DNA from: Sebastes aleutianus
Lineage: Eukaryota > Chordata > Actinopteri > Perciformes > Sebastidae
Direction of reading: 5' to 3'
Length of the DNA stretch: 64,000 bases
NCBI GenBank assembly: GCA_916700875.1
Contig: CAKAKS010000066.1
Span: forward strand, 13,053,861-13,117,860
Numbering within the stretch: position 1 is the first letter of the stretch; every line of letters begins with the position of its first letter. Shown here in pieces: positions 22,300 through 35,164 of the stretch. The notes beneath the pieces are model-generated. The model saw only the letters and a list, made by a program, of their open reading frames with translations, was not told the origin of the DNA and ran no database searches. Both the position numbers and the translations under genes were made by a program.

Positions 22300-24055
22300 A
22301 CTATATATCTATATATAGCCGTCAGAAAGTCTGTGTTTGTGGTCAGCTCAGTTCAGCTCAGCTCCGTTCTGAAAGGTGGACGATCCCGCCCGAGGGCGGG
22401 GGTTGGGGATGATTATGTGGATCTTGCCAAAATCCACAGGCAGTGATGATTATTTGTCAGGATTTGCTTTGTAATAAAAAAGCTTATCTCCACAGGTTCA
22501 ATCTCGGTCTCTGTCTCTGCCTTTCTGCTTACAGGTTTTGCCTACTGCATCTGCTTTGTTCACACACATTTTTTATTTTCTTTAAAAAGCATAATCGTGT
22601 TCAGTTTCATGTTGCATATGTTCATTTAACCCAAACTTGCTTAATTATATTTTCTTAAAAAAAAAGTCTCTACAGAGTGATGTAAACCCCGGTGCATTTG
22701 ATTTATTCAGCCTACAGTTGACAACAAGAGCCGGGTCCTCTGATGTCTGAGGTGGTTGTTGAACACCATGTCCCATGTTCATGTCCTTTATACGAACACG
22801 CTCTACTCTGTGTATTGTCCACCATGCTGGAGGTTAATTGCACTCTCTTTGATAACATGTTATTGGCAGGCAGTGCTACAGACACACTGTGCCGGTCGGT
22901 TCAAGGCACACTTACTGTTTCTACACCACTTTTAATGTTGAGGATGATTAATGGAATGCTAATGCGCTCCAGAGTTAACGCTTTGTGTTTATGCGAGGAC
23001 GTAATTGATTCTAATGTCCCGATCAAGTGGAATTTCACAGCAGATTACTAGAAAGAAAAAAAAAAAGCTGTGCTGTGCAGTGGGCGCTGCAGCACAACGA
23101 TTTCTTTTTTTTTGCAGTGATTCATCTTTGTTAACTGTATGATGGGGCACGCTACATTGTTCTATGTTATAGGTCTCTGTGGGCATGGTGAGCCTGCTGT
23201 CCAATCCGCTGCCTCAATGCTGGCCCATCAATGAACAGGGGCACAGGGTAATTGCATGAAGAAGCTGTAATAAGGTGGATTGAATTAGCTTTGCCCTGAC
23301 TAAAATGAATTAAAGAGGCCGTCATGACATAGACTCCCAAACTGACTCATTATACCCGCTAAGCCAGATAGATCATAATATACGGTATTTTTCTCAGAGT
23401 TGCTGACAGTCCAGGACTACAGCCCAACGTGGGGTTGTGGTAATGCCTGTATGCTGGGAAAACAAGCAGTGTCTAATTCTGCTTAATTAGAAATGCCTGC
23501 ATGGAATATTCATACTCAGAAATCTCGACTCTGACAATTATCACAAATAATGAGCCCATACTGTTCTGAAATGTCATCCGATCAGATCACCTACACAGCG
23601 GTGAAATGTTTGTGAATGTTACCTCTCAAAGATTGTAGTCATCATAAAGAAATATAAGTGCAATGAGTTGTCGAATAATTGATTAATTGACGGAAATTTA
23701 AAAGGCAAACATTCTGAAAATCACTTAAAGGTATTTTTCAAGAAAACAGAAAAACAGATTAATCGTGATGGACTATCATGGAATTAATCGCAATTAGATA
23801 TTTATTCAATTGACATATATAAAGATATCTTTATGAATGTCACCATATCCTGACAGTAGTGCATGAGAAAGATAATCTCACCTCGCCTTAACATATTTTA
23901 GTGTACTGTTGTGTGTGTACAATGAAAAAGTTTGTAACACGCCGCCATGAACCACCCACCGGCCGGTGCAAACTATCTCATTTTACAGCTAAACAGTACA
24001 CTACAAGATGTTTCTGAAAACATTTGAGGAGAGAAATAGGCATTACAGTAACAGA
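22300..24055. other. Non-coding stretch, nothing specific
   Basis: No splice-bounded coding exon, RNA gene or complete mobile element recognised. A short AT-rich fragment resembling other local repeats lies near 23665-23815. Confidence 0.4.
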
Positions 24056-24059
24056 ATCT

Positions 24060-24770
24060 TGATTCATATTTGATCAGTGTTGCCTAGTTTGACCATTGGA
24101 TCGGAGTTTGCGGAAGTTTCGCGAGCAGTGATTGACAGCTGCTGTAGAGACTGCTCGGCTCTGATTGGTTGTTTTCTTTTGGTCACGTTGAAATCTTGCA
24201 AATGGCATTGGGAGCACTAGGAGGACACAGAGGAGCATGATTTTTTCCACAGATTATCTGGATGTGGATTCTCACGATGTTACGAAATCATGGGAAAATT
24301 GTGGGATCACATATCACACAAAAATCCATCTTGTCAGGCTTCAAGTAATGTGTTTGTGTCCGGCAAGCCAGAGCACGGACCAATCAGCATCCTGTGAGGA
24401 GCTGCTAAAAGCTACGGGCGTGGCTTAGGTGTGTGAGACGACATGGAAAGGTGACTGTTCGTTCTAAACAACAATAGCGGCTCCGAAGAGGTTAGCGTAG
24501 ATGCTGCAATAGCATCAGTTATATCTCAACTGGAGAGTTTTCTTCATTGAAAGAAGAGCAAAGAGCGGTACTGAAGGCTTTTCTCGATGGAAAAGATGTT
24601 TTCGCTCTTCTCCTGACTGGCTTTCTGCAAACGTTTGATTGGCAGATGGTTCATCCAATCACCTGCCAAGTATATTTTGAAAGTGCCTGTCCTTTTCCAG
24701 ACCGTTTCCAATGACGGCTTCTCAGATGGTTCTGTGTAACAAACCATCTGGTGGGTCAGGTTAACAAATT
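24060..24770 (+). repeat. Interspersed repeat family C (partner of 49650-50400)
   Basis: Blocks here recur inverted at 49650-50400. For example aaaaatccatcttgtcaggc and ttcaagtaatg near 24320 match the complement of the segment near 50310, and gtttccaatgacggcttctc near 24705 matches the complement of gagaagccgtcattggaaac near 49690. The two copies lie in opposite orientation about 25 kb apart. No coding was found. Confidence 0.75.
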
Positions 24771-25085
24771 ATTGCATGAGTAGGTAAACAAGTCACATTG
24801 TTTCCAGAGTGAATGGTGCCTGTCATTGGGGAGATGGGCTTCTCAGCACCGGGGGCGATTCTAGGACCAGACCTTTAGGGGGGCTCAGTCCCTAATGAGA
24901 ATGTGACATGTAGAGTCAAGGACATAGGTTTCGTTTCAACATTGAGGACACATATTAAGTGAGGGTCTGAGGTCGTCCCCTAGGGAATTTTGAGCGTCAA
25001 ACACATCATTTCCTGCATTCTGGTGAATTTTTCTGCACCAATTTCTGCCTTTTCTCCATCAAGTTATGGTGGGAATGCCTTGATG

Positions 25086-25236
25086 TCTTGAGGTCAGAGT
25101 TCAAGGGAGACATTTGAAAATTGCCATGCCAGTTTTCCGTCGCCAAAATGTAACCTAACTTTGGAGCGTTATTTAGCCTCCTTCCCGAAAAGCTAACATG
25201 ACATGGTTGATACAAATGGATTTCTTAGGTTTTCTT
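25086..25236 (+). repeat. Family B fragment
   Basis: Contains cttgaggtcagagttcaagg and ctttggagcgttatttagcc, interior blocks of family B. Confidence 0.7.
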
Positions 25237-25239
25237 AGA

Positions 25240-26400
25240 CAGTAGTGTGGCTGGGATTGCTGGTGACCCCACGGGTGTCAGAGGGTTTGATAATCATTTT
25301 TTAGGGGTGCTGAGATGATATTTAGGGGTCCTCGAGACTCTTAAAAGAGTCCAAAATTCCCAGTGCTCACCACCTATGAATGTTCAGGTGGACGGGGGGG
25401 GGCTACATGGCTTTAGGAGTTGTACCTTGCAGCGGCGGTACGGGACAACAGGACAGAGACCGTCTTTGTCCAGATGTCTGTTTGCGTCAGGGAGGTTACG
25501 GCACTGCCTCCTGCCATTAGAAACAAACACTAATTGCCCATTGGCCCCGGGTTGGAGATGTGCAGCTGGGGACATGTGGCTATAAATAGCACTGCTTGTT
25601 CCCAAGAGTGGCGGGCACACAGCACCATAGCATTAGTATTCAGCACTAACGCATGGCATGGACAAAAAAAATGTCATCTTCTGGCCACATGGCCACAAAT
25701 GTCAGGGTGGGGGTACAGCGACACCAACACAGGGTTGGGTGAACTGAGAGCAGCACCTCAGGCTTCGCCCCTGTTTGGACCGACCTACTGAACCGTCGTC
25801 CTCTGTCAGGAAAATGTCACATGGAAACAGCCGAGCGAGTGTCATGACATCCCGTGTTCTGTTTGTGGCCCAGCAGCATCCACGCTTGTTCCATGAAGCC
25901 TTTACCTCCATGCAGCGATGGCCTTCCACGCATGAGTCGAGTTACAGCTCTCCCTCTATGACACAAAAGCAGCATCTGGTTCCACCTGACTGGAGCCATG
26001 AATAATTTAATAGGGGGCATTATTATTTCCAGCCAGCTCCACTAGCTTGGCAATAACATGCAGTTTAGGTAGTGCTATCAGCGCTGCTGGCTAAGTGGCT
26101 GAACATGGAGAGAGGATGTTATTTTACCTCGTTGGCATCTTATACTTGTGTGGGTTTGTAAGTATCTGGTTGAATGAGTGCTTAAGTGTTGTTTTTCATT
26201 GATACACTAGGTCAACATGTTGCTTGGTTGTTTGCAGATTTTGGAATGAGTGTAAACAGAGCTTTGTGAAGTATCTGGATGACTGGGATGTTGATGTCTT
26301 GTGACATGCACAGATTTACAAGCACGGCCCATCAGGAGTTCTGATTTGATTTTACAGCTGAGTCATCATAAAAACATTTTTTTTCTATTTTTATCACATG
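25240..26400. other. Non-coding stretch, nothing specific
   Basis: No exon recognised. The open frames at 25376-26020 on both strands overlap one another and have no domain character. Confidence 0.4.
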
Positions 26401-26407
26401 TTATTTT

Positions 26408-27027
26408 TAGGGCTGTCAATCGATTAAAATATTTAATTGCACATTTTTTATATGTTCAAAATGTACCTTAAAGGGAGATTTGTCAAGTATTTAATACTCT
26501 TATCAACATGGGAGTGGGCAAATATGCTTGCTTTATGCAAATGTATGTATATATTTATTATTGGAAATCAATTAACAACACAAAACAGTGACAAATATTG
26601 TCCAGAAACCCTCACAGGTACTGCATTTAGCATAACAAATATGCTCAAATCATAACATGGCAAACTGCAGCCCAACAGGCAACAACAGCTGTCAGTGTGT
26701 CAGTGTGTTGACTTGACTATGACTTGCCCCAAACTGCATGTGATTATCATAAAGTGGGCATGTCTGTAAAGGGGAGACTCGTGGGTACCCAGAGAACCCA
26801 TTTTCATTCACATATCTTGAGGTCAGAGGTCAACGGACCCCTTTGAAAATGGCCATATCAGTTTTTCCTCAACAAAATTTAGTTGGTACCGATGCTTTTC
26901 TTAGGTTTTGTAGTTTCATATGATGTCAGGATCGTCAAACCGCTACAACCTAGAAATCGCCAGTTCTGTTATTGCGGTAAAGAAATGACGTTAACGCATT
27001 ATTATCGTGTTACCTTTGACAGCCCTA
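26408..27027 (+). repeat. Interspersed repeat family B (copy with best-preserved ends)
   Basis: Starts tagggctgtcaatcgattaa and ends tttgacagcccta, so the outer 11-12 bases are inverted repeats. Much of its length is near-identical to 21600-22060. No clear target duplication could be fixed. Confidence 0.83.
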
Positions 27028-27486
27028 GTTTTTAACTAGATTGCACACCAGTAACTTTATTTTCCCTATAAGCAAAGTTTAGTGGAACGCTGTGTCCAAC
27101 ATGTGCTCCAAGCAGCAGGTGGGCAGGTAGTCCAGTAGATACTTCTATTGTCTGACTGAACCTGTGTAGATCAATGAAGGGCGACACAGGGGAGACAACA
27201 GGGAACACACTGTTTTCACTGCGTGAGTGTAGCTGTTGGCTGTCTTTCCACTCAGACCACCTGCTGGTTCTGAGCGGCCACTCACCAGCAGTGGTGAAGG
27301 GTTATGTGGAATAAGTTTGCACAATCAAAACTGTAAAACTAGCATTGTTAATCGGATAACTAACCATGGTGGACAGGTTTTGTTTCCTGAGAAAATGCAC
27401 AGTATTATTGTTACTATATGGATTTGACTGAAATGCTTTAAATGATTTTATTATAATCGTTTTCTTTTCTGTTCCCCCCCACACAG

Positions 27487-27600
27487 CTGAGAAATGAAGT
27501 TTTGCCCCTCCAGCTCCGTGGTGTGCAGCATTTGGACAACGGATCTCTGAGACTCAACCCGGACACTCTGAGCCACCAAAGGCTAAAGCAGAAGTTGCTG
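27487..27600 (+). CDS. Candidate internal coding exon of an unrecognised plus-strand gene (possible rimbp2-type 5' exon)
   Basis: Both splice signals are strong: a pyrimidine tract ttttcttttctgttccccc with cacacag (ending 27486) and CTG|GTGAGT at 27601. The exon is 114 nt, exactly 38 codons, phase 0 to 0, open in one frame. It reads LRNEVLPLQLRGVQHLDNGS followed by LRLNPDTLSHQRLKQKLL. The composition (Leu, Arg, Gln, Asn; no Cys) looks like a soluble, partly helical segment. It would follow in frame from the candidate exon at 11769-11903, which ends phase 0. I do not recognise the family. Position downstream of stx2 on the same strand suggests rimbp2 by synteny, but that is inference. The following exon was not found; the 3.2-kb minisatellite would lie in the next intron. 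Confidence 0.45.
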
Positions 27601-29276
27601 GTGAGTTGTCTGTCTGTGTGAAAGGGAGATAAAGGCTTGTTGATGCTGGACTGGATGCATGGTCCATTACAGCTGAAGACCGCTGCGGAGGCATTTGCTT
27701 TCAGCGATTGTCCGGCTTTCATGCTCCTCTCTCTGCTTTGGATTGTGAACTTGTGAACCATGAGTTATTTTTTCCTCCAGTTGTTGGTTTAATTTTGAAA
27801 TGAGCTGTGCTCGCTGCTGCCTGGTTCATTTAGAGTCATCATTGGGATTAATTGGGGTCAAAGTGGCAGTTTTCTCTGTGTTTCATGACCGCTGACCGTG
27901 TCAGGGAGAAGTCAGGAGACAATGCCTCTTAACTTAAAGGTCTGTGTGTTCACCTCATCCCTGTGAGGAGGAGACCCAGCCTACAGGAAGTTGTTGGCAG
28001 ACCGGCCCGTTGACTTACTTTGCATAATTTTAAGTTACGAAAAATGTAGCCTTGAAATCATACATATTTTCCTCATGAATGACAACAATAAGTGTTAGCC
28101 TACAGGTGCAAATAAATACCAGCCTGACTTCAGTCAGTGCAATAAAAAAAATCAAACATATTTGTATTTTAGAGTATACCAAAAGAAAACAAGACTTGAT
28201 AATTTTTTCTGCTCATCTTTTATTTCAAGCTGACAAAACACTGTCAAAATATACTACAGTGTGCAAATGTCTGGTAATCATGTCTTGTGTTGGTTCGGAT
28301 GCCTCCTGCTACACTGTAACTTCACTCTCCTCCATTACTGCCCAAATCACGTTGGGAGGCAGCTGGATTTGCGAGATCACGCGAGAATATAAAGATCACG
28401 TGATAATATCAAGATCATCCAAGATTTGTTACCGTAGTGGAAACGGTTGCTGCGCCCCAAAATCGCATACCTTTTCTATATTACTTTTAGTACGTACTGC
28501 AGCTTCTCTTGCAAAGTATGTACTGTTGCATGCAGTATGCATACAATTGGGACATACTACTTAGTTGTAACATTGCGCCTTGAACTTTGACCCTCTTGCT
28601 CATATATCCCCTGAGCAGAGAATAGCCAGTAAATAATCCGGCAAAATGCGACCGGATGTAGTAGGACATCCTGGTATTTTTGGCATACTGCATTTGACAT
28701 ACTATGTATTAGGACATACTAAATCTATTTCTGGCACACTAAAGAGTATGGTACTATGGGTAATGGAACGCACAGGGTATTTCCAAATCTATCGGTGGAC
28801 ACATTTCTACCGTTGCACCATATATACCATCATATCGCCCCACCCTATAGTTTGTAGCATCGGTTTTGTGTAGGAGATTGTATAGATATATATACAATAC
28901 TGTAAATAGGTCTACATGGCTGCTCATCAAGGCTGGATGGTTCATTTTCTCACAGCTAAGATAATGCTTAAATATCTCAAACATGGTATATTGTTTTTTT
29001 TTAACAATCTGGTTTAAGCGCTGTTCTACCTGTTCGGTGTCATTTCCTGTTGAGCGAGGAGACCCAGCAGCCATGTTGTTGAAAATGACGTGGACAGTAA
29101 ACGGCAGGTTTCCAGAGCGAAGCTGGCGTCGTCTTCCTTCAGGCTTCCTCTAGGCTGCGATATCACAGCGGAGGCTGCTTGTAATTCCCCCGGCTTCCCC
29201 TGACGTCGGTGGTTCAATATGAATGAGGTGCATCGATTAGACCTCAGTGTGCTGCTGCTTCCGCAAAGGGGATGAG

Positions 29277-29330
<54 letters not shown>

Positions 29331-30160
29331 ATGCTGGCTTTCTCTCCTGTGTCCCCTCAGCACTTACCAGACTGTTGTTTTCACAGAGGGCAACGTTATG
29401 GGTGACATCTTTTGGCTGAACCGTAAACAGAAGCTTTGTTATTAGCAGCTTTTTCTTACGTGTTAATGAACAGTCAATTTAAGTGACATTTCCTAGTGAC
29501 CTGACATTTCATTGGCAGTAATGGAGACGTTAGAAACTAACAAAGGTGTTGTCTGTGTCATCTTTCTCTTTTCATGTTTCCTGGTTTTGGTTTGGATATA
29601 TTGGGCAAACCTACAGGAACACACGATACTCTCACACGCCTTTCACAACCCTCAGACCTTCTTGAGTGAGAGCGTGGCCTTCTTGTCAAAGTATGCCGGC
29701 TGTAGTGTATAGGGGTGCGAGGTTAGCACCACTGACTGGGATTGTTTACATAATGAGGGTGGTGTGAACTTTATTTTTAAACTCTCCGCCTGCTTGTGAC
29801 AGGGCCACTTGATAATTAGCTTGTCAACATTTCTTAAGGGATCGCCTGCCATTTCAGTCGTGTGCAGCAGAATTTTCAAAGCAACCAAATGTGAATAATA
29901 ATATTTTTTGTCAAACTGTCCTGTAACAATTCTGTGTAAAGGACATTTAATCATGCATTTGCCTGTACATGCTTTGACACATCCTCTTGCTGCAACATTT
30001 TCTTAAATTTCTCTTAATTTTGTGTTAAGAGAAAAAATGAGAGTAGTCAACTCCAGATGCACCAAATGTTCTTAACCATCCAAATGTGCTCTCACCCAGG
30101 TGTGCTGAATGATGAATCCCACTTTATCGTATATTGAAGGCTAGTGGCCGATAGTTGTTG
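27601..30160. other. Presumed intron with a possible repeat and a (TG)n tract
   Basis: 28430-28790 contains repeated 'agtatg/catact' motifs typical of a dispersed fish repeat. (TG)n of about 25 units lies at 29278-29328. No splice-bounded exon was recognised. Confidence 0.45.
29278..29328. repeat. (TG)n microsatellite
   Basis: About 25 uninterrupted TG units. Confidence 0.97.
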
Positions 30161-30162
30161 TA

Positions 30163-33100
30163 GGTAAAGCCCCCTAAGCACTATATAGGCATGTTTTAAC
30201 ATAGGTAACGCCCCTAAACACTATATAGGCAGGTATTAGCATAGGTAACGCCCCTAAACACTATATAGGCAGGTATTAGCATAGGTAACGCCCCTAAACA
30301 CTATATAGACAGGTATTAGCATAGGTAACGCCCTTAAACACTATATAGGCATGTATTAGCATAGGTAACGCCCCTAAACACTATATAGACAGGTATTAGC
30401 ATAGGTAACGCCCCTAAACACTATATAGACAGGTATTAACATAGGTAACACCCCTAAACACTATATAGGCAGGTATTAGCATAGGTAACGCCCCTAAACA
30501 CTATATAGACAGGTATTAACATAGGTAACGCCCCTAAACACTATATAGGCAGGTATTAGCATAGGTAACGCCCCTAAACACTATATAGACAGGTATTAAC
30601 ATAGGTAACGCCCCTAAACACTATATAGGCAGGTATTAGCATAGGTAACGCCCCTAAACACTATATGGGAAGGTATTAGCATAGGTAATGCCCCCTAAAC
30701 ACTATATAGACAGGTGTTAGCATAGGTAACGCCCTTAAACACTATATAGGCAGGTATTAGCATAGGTAACGCCCCTAAATGCTATATAGACAGGTATTAG
30801 CATAGGTAACGCCCCTAAACACTATATAGGCAGGTATTAACATAGGTAACGCCCCTAAACACTATATAGACAGGTATTAGCATAGGTAACGCCCCTAAAC
30901 ACTATATAGGCAGGTATTAGCATAGGTAACGCCCCTAAACACTATATAGGCAGGTATTAACATAGGTAACGCCCCTAAACACTATATAGGCAGGTATTAG
31001 CACAGGTAACGCCCTTAAACACTATATAGGCAGGTATTTAGCATAGGTAACGCCCTTAAACACTATATAGGCATGTATTAGCATAGGTAACACCCCTAAA
31101 CACTATATAGGCAGGTATTAGCACAGGTAACGCCCTTAAACACTATATAGGCAGGTATTTAGCATAGGTAACGCCCTTAAACACTATATAGGCAGGTATT
31201 AGCATAGGTAATGCCCCTAAACACTATATAGGCAGGTATTTAGCATAGGTAACGCCCTTAAACACTATATAGGCAGGTATTTAGCATAGGTAACGCCCTT
31301 AAACACTATATAGGCATGTATTAACATAGGTAACGCCCCTAAACACTATATAGGCAGGTATTAGCACAGGTAACGCCCTTAAACACTATATAGGCAGGTA
31401 TTTAACATAGGTAACGCCCTTAAACACTATATAGGCAGGTATTAGCATAGGTAACGCCCCTAAACACTATATAGGCAGGTATTAACATAGGTAACGCCCC
31501 TAAACACTATATAGGCAGGTATTAGCACAGGTAACGCCCTTAAACACTATATAGGCAGGTATTAGCATAGGTAACGCCCCTAAACACTATATAGGCAGGT
31601 ATTAACATAGGTAACGCCCCTAAACACTATATAGGCAGGTATTAGCACAGGTAACGCCCTTAAACACTATATAGGCAGGTATTAGCATAGGTAACGCCCC
31701 TAAACACTATATAGACAGGTATTAGCATAGGTAACGCCCCTAAACACTATATAGGCAGGTATTTAGCATAGGTAACGCCCTTAAACACTATATGGGAAGG
31801 TATTAACATAGGTAATGCCCTTAAACACTATATGGGAAGGTATTAGCATAGGTAACGCCCCTAAACACTATATAGGCATGTATTAGCATAGGTAACGCCC
31901 CTAAACACTATATAGGCAGGTATTAACATAGGTAACGCCCCTAAACACTATATAGGCAGGTATTAGCATAGGTAACGCCCCTAAACACTATATAGACAGG
32001 TATTAGCATAGGTAACGCCCCTAAACGCTATATAGGCAGGTATTAGCATAGGTAACGCCCCTAAACACTATATAGGCAGGTATTAGCATAGGTAACGCCC
32101 CTAAACGCTATATAGGCAGGTATTAGCATAGGTAACGCCCCTAAACGCTATATAGACAGGTATTAGCATAGGTAACGTCCCTAAACGCTATATAGGCAGG
32201 TATTAACATAGGTAACGCCCCTAAACGCTATATAGGCAGGTATTAGCATAGGTAACGCCCCTAAACACTATATAGGCAGGTATTAGCATAGGTAACGCCC
32301 CTAAACACTATATAGGCAGGTATTAGCATAGGTAACGCCCCTAAACACTATATAGGCAGGTATTAGCATAGGTAACGCCCTTAAACACTATATAGACAGG
32401 TATTAGCATAGGTAACGCCCCTAAACACTATATAGGCAGGTATTAGCATAGGTAACGCCCTTAAACACTATATAGGCAGGTATTAACATAGGTAACGCCC
32501 CTAAACACTATATGGGAAGGTATTAGCATGGGTAACGCCCCTAAACACTATATAGACAGGTATTAACATAGGTAACGCCCCTAAACACTATATAGACAGG
32601 TATTAACATAGGTAACGCCCCTAAACACTATATAGGCAGGTATTAGCATAGGTAACGCCCTTAAACACTATATAGACAGGTATTAGCATAGGTAACGCCC
32701 CTAAACACTATATAGGCAGGTATTAACATAGGTAACACCCCTAAACACTATATAGACAGGTATTAGCATAGGTAACGCCCCTAAACACTATATAGACAGG
32801 TATTAACATAGGTAACACCCCTAAACACTATATAGACAGGTATTAACATAGGTAACGCCCCTAAACACTATATAGACAGGTATTAACATAGGTAACGCCC
32901 TTAAACACTATATAGGCAGGTATTAACATAGGTAACGCCCCTAAACACGATATAGGCAGGTATTAACATAGGTAACGCCCCTAAACACTATATGGGAAGG
33001 TATTAGCATGGGTAACGTCCCCTAAACACTATATATGCAGGTATTATCATAGGTATCCCCCTGAACACTATATAGGCAGGTATTAGCATAGGTATCCCCC

Positions 33101-33392
33101 TAAACACTATATAGGCAGGTATCAACATAGGTAACGCCCCTAAACACTATATAGGCAGGTATTAACATAGGTATCCCCCTGAACACTATATAGGCAGGTA
33201 TTAGCATAGGTATCCCCCTGAACACTATATAGGCAGGTATTAGCATAGGTATCCCCCTAAACACTATATAGGCAGGTATTATCATAGGTATCCCCCTAAA
33301 CACTATATGGGAAGGTATTAGCATGGGTAACACCCCCTAAACACTATATAGACAGGTATTAGCATGGGTAACGTCCTTAAACACTATATAAG
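30163..33392. repeat. 40-bp minisatellite array, about 80 copies
   Basis: Head-to-tail units of the form ataggtaacgcccctaaaca + ctatataggcaggtattagc (40 bp). Each unit contains the 8-bp palindrome CTATATAG. Recurrent variants are CCCC/CCCT, ATAGGC/ATAGAC, TTAGC/TTAAC, TATAGG/TATGGGA, an added T making 41 bp (TATTTAGC), and 39-bp units (ggtatccccct) near 33040-33300. A 120-bp trimer is repeated without change at 31441-31560 and 31561-31680. Copies at both ends are the most diverged. No gene is inside; the open minus-strand frame at 33100-33333 exists because 39-bp units keep the frame and yield a repeating 13-residue pattern (MLIPAYIVFRGIP). Confidence 0.97.
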
Positions 33393-34530
33393 GGCAAGTG
33401 TTGTGCCGTGTGAAAATACTCCGGCACATGCCCAAGAATTGGAGAGATGCCACCATAAGATGCTGTAAGAAGAAGAACTTAGATCTTGGATATGAACAAA
33501 ACTAAGAGAACATTTGTTTTTATATCGCTTCCTGTATGAGGCCCAATGTTTAATGTGAATTATGGAGTTTATGGTATTATTACTCGGCGGTTGTTGCCTC
33601 CATTCAGCCCCTAAATCTTCTGATAATTATAACATCCTTGAACTAAGTCTGGTCACACAAAAGCTCTTCCCTCGTACCTGTGGCGGTTGCTGGGAAACGA
33701 GCGCTTTTTAAGTCAACGTGCATCATTAAGCCGGTGTTTTGCACCGCTCTGTCAACAGAGAAATGGACTGGGAGGATCAGGGGTATTGGTGAGGGGGGTG
33801 GAGGTGGTGTTGTTGGTTCCTTGAAGTGGAAAAACAGCTGATTATGGATCCTGAAAGATTAGCGTAAAGCATCAGTAATTATCAATACGGAATGGTCCTG
33901 CGTAAGAGTGTGGTGGTAATGAAAAACTGACAGTGCATGAGACACTCCTACAGCAAGCTCCATTAGCCTGCAGCTCTGTTATCTTATGATGGAGATGCAA
34001 TCAACAAACCGCAGACGCACTCCGGTAAAGGTATCTTCCTCGTGTACACAGCTGTCTGCAGCTGTAACATCTTCCCGTCTCATGCAGCGTGGGTGTTTTC
34101 CTGTCAGCAATCTTGATAAAAGTGACGTTTTTTTAAACTTTGTCCTAGAGATTTTGTACCCTTTTTGTCCTCCTTTAAGCATGCAGATTTGTGCTAAAGA
34201 GGGAATTTCACAGTTATAGTTGTTATTCTGCAAAAGCTGACATTTACATCAACGTCTTCCACTTTGTAGTGTATGACTGCAGGAGTTTTCAAGATCAAGG
34301 AAAGTGGCAGAAGAAAGAAGCCCTTCTCTTCTTCGTCTTCAGTCACTTTCCTGCCTATAAATTATGCACCTACAGTTTTTGGGGAAAATGCAGTCACAGG
34401 AATATAATCTAATGTTTCAGTCACATTCAGATACCAATCAACCAGCTACTTTTGTACGCTTTGTAGAAGGTGAGAGATGTAAGATTTTCTTGCAGCTGTT
34501 CTTCAGAATGCAAAAGCAACAAAACATAAA
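33393..34530. other. Non-coding stretch after the minisatellite
   Basis: A 7-base stem (tgtgccg/cggcaca) near 33403-33427 could form a hairpin just beyond the array, followed by an agaagaagaa run. Otherwise nothing specific was recognised. Confidence 0.4.
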
Positions 34531-34534
34531 AGAA

Positions 34535-35160
34535 AACAGAAACCCCCTTATTGTCAATCTAACTAGGAAAGCCATCCATCCTCTGAATGCTCTAGGTCTC
34601 TAGTTTGTGGTTGTAAAGTTTCATGAGGCTGTGATTATCCTAGAGGTCACCACAGGTCATTTTATACAGCGAGGTCAAGTTTCAAAAAATAGTCTCACTA
34701 CAATGAAATGTCTACTATGGGGACTAATCTATCTACTATGATGACATCATCATCACACATGAATACAGTTGGGCTCATTGGATCCACAAGCGTCTCAGCG
34801 TTACAGTGATACCCAATTTATGCAAATTCAAAGACTGTTTAGGGACCCCTGTATGCAGAAATATTCAAACACACCATTTCTAGAAAAGGCGAAAATAACA
34901 CATTTATACTGCATTCAAAAAACTGCATGGTTTTTGCCCCAAACTACATGTTATGATCATAAAGTTGGCATGCATGTAAAGGGGAGACTCATGGGTACCC
35001 ATAAAACCCATTTTCATGGTCAAGGGACCCCTGTGAAAATGGCCATGCCAGTTTTTCCTCGCCTAAATTTAGCCTAACTTTGTAGCATTATTTAGCCTCT
35101 AAAACTGAGCCTGCTACAGCCTCTGAAAGACAGTAAAGTCGGTCGGGATCGTCCGTGATC
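34535..35160 (+). repeat. Interspersed repeat families A and B joined (copy 2)
   Basis: 34535-34920 matches family A (2435-3310). From about 34925 the sequence continues with family B interior (gccccaaactacatg, gtaaaggggagactcatggg, gccatgccagtttttcctcg). The same A-then-B order occurs at 46470-47480. Confidence 0.78.
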
Positions 35161-35164
35161 CTGC

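Noticed and set aside
30163..33392. Possible CRISPR-like array
   Set aside because: Units are contiguous with no unique spacers, and the host is a vertebrate genome; it is a minisatellite.
33403..33427. Helitron 3' end hairpin after the minisatellite
   Set aside because: A 7-base stem is present but no CTRR terminus follows at the expected distance, and no Helitron 5' end was found.
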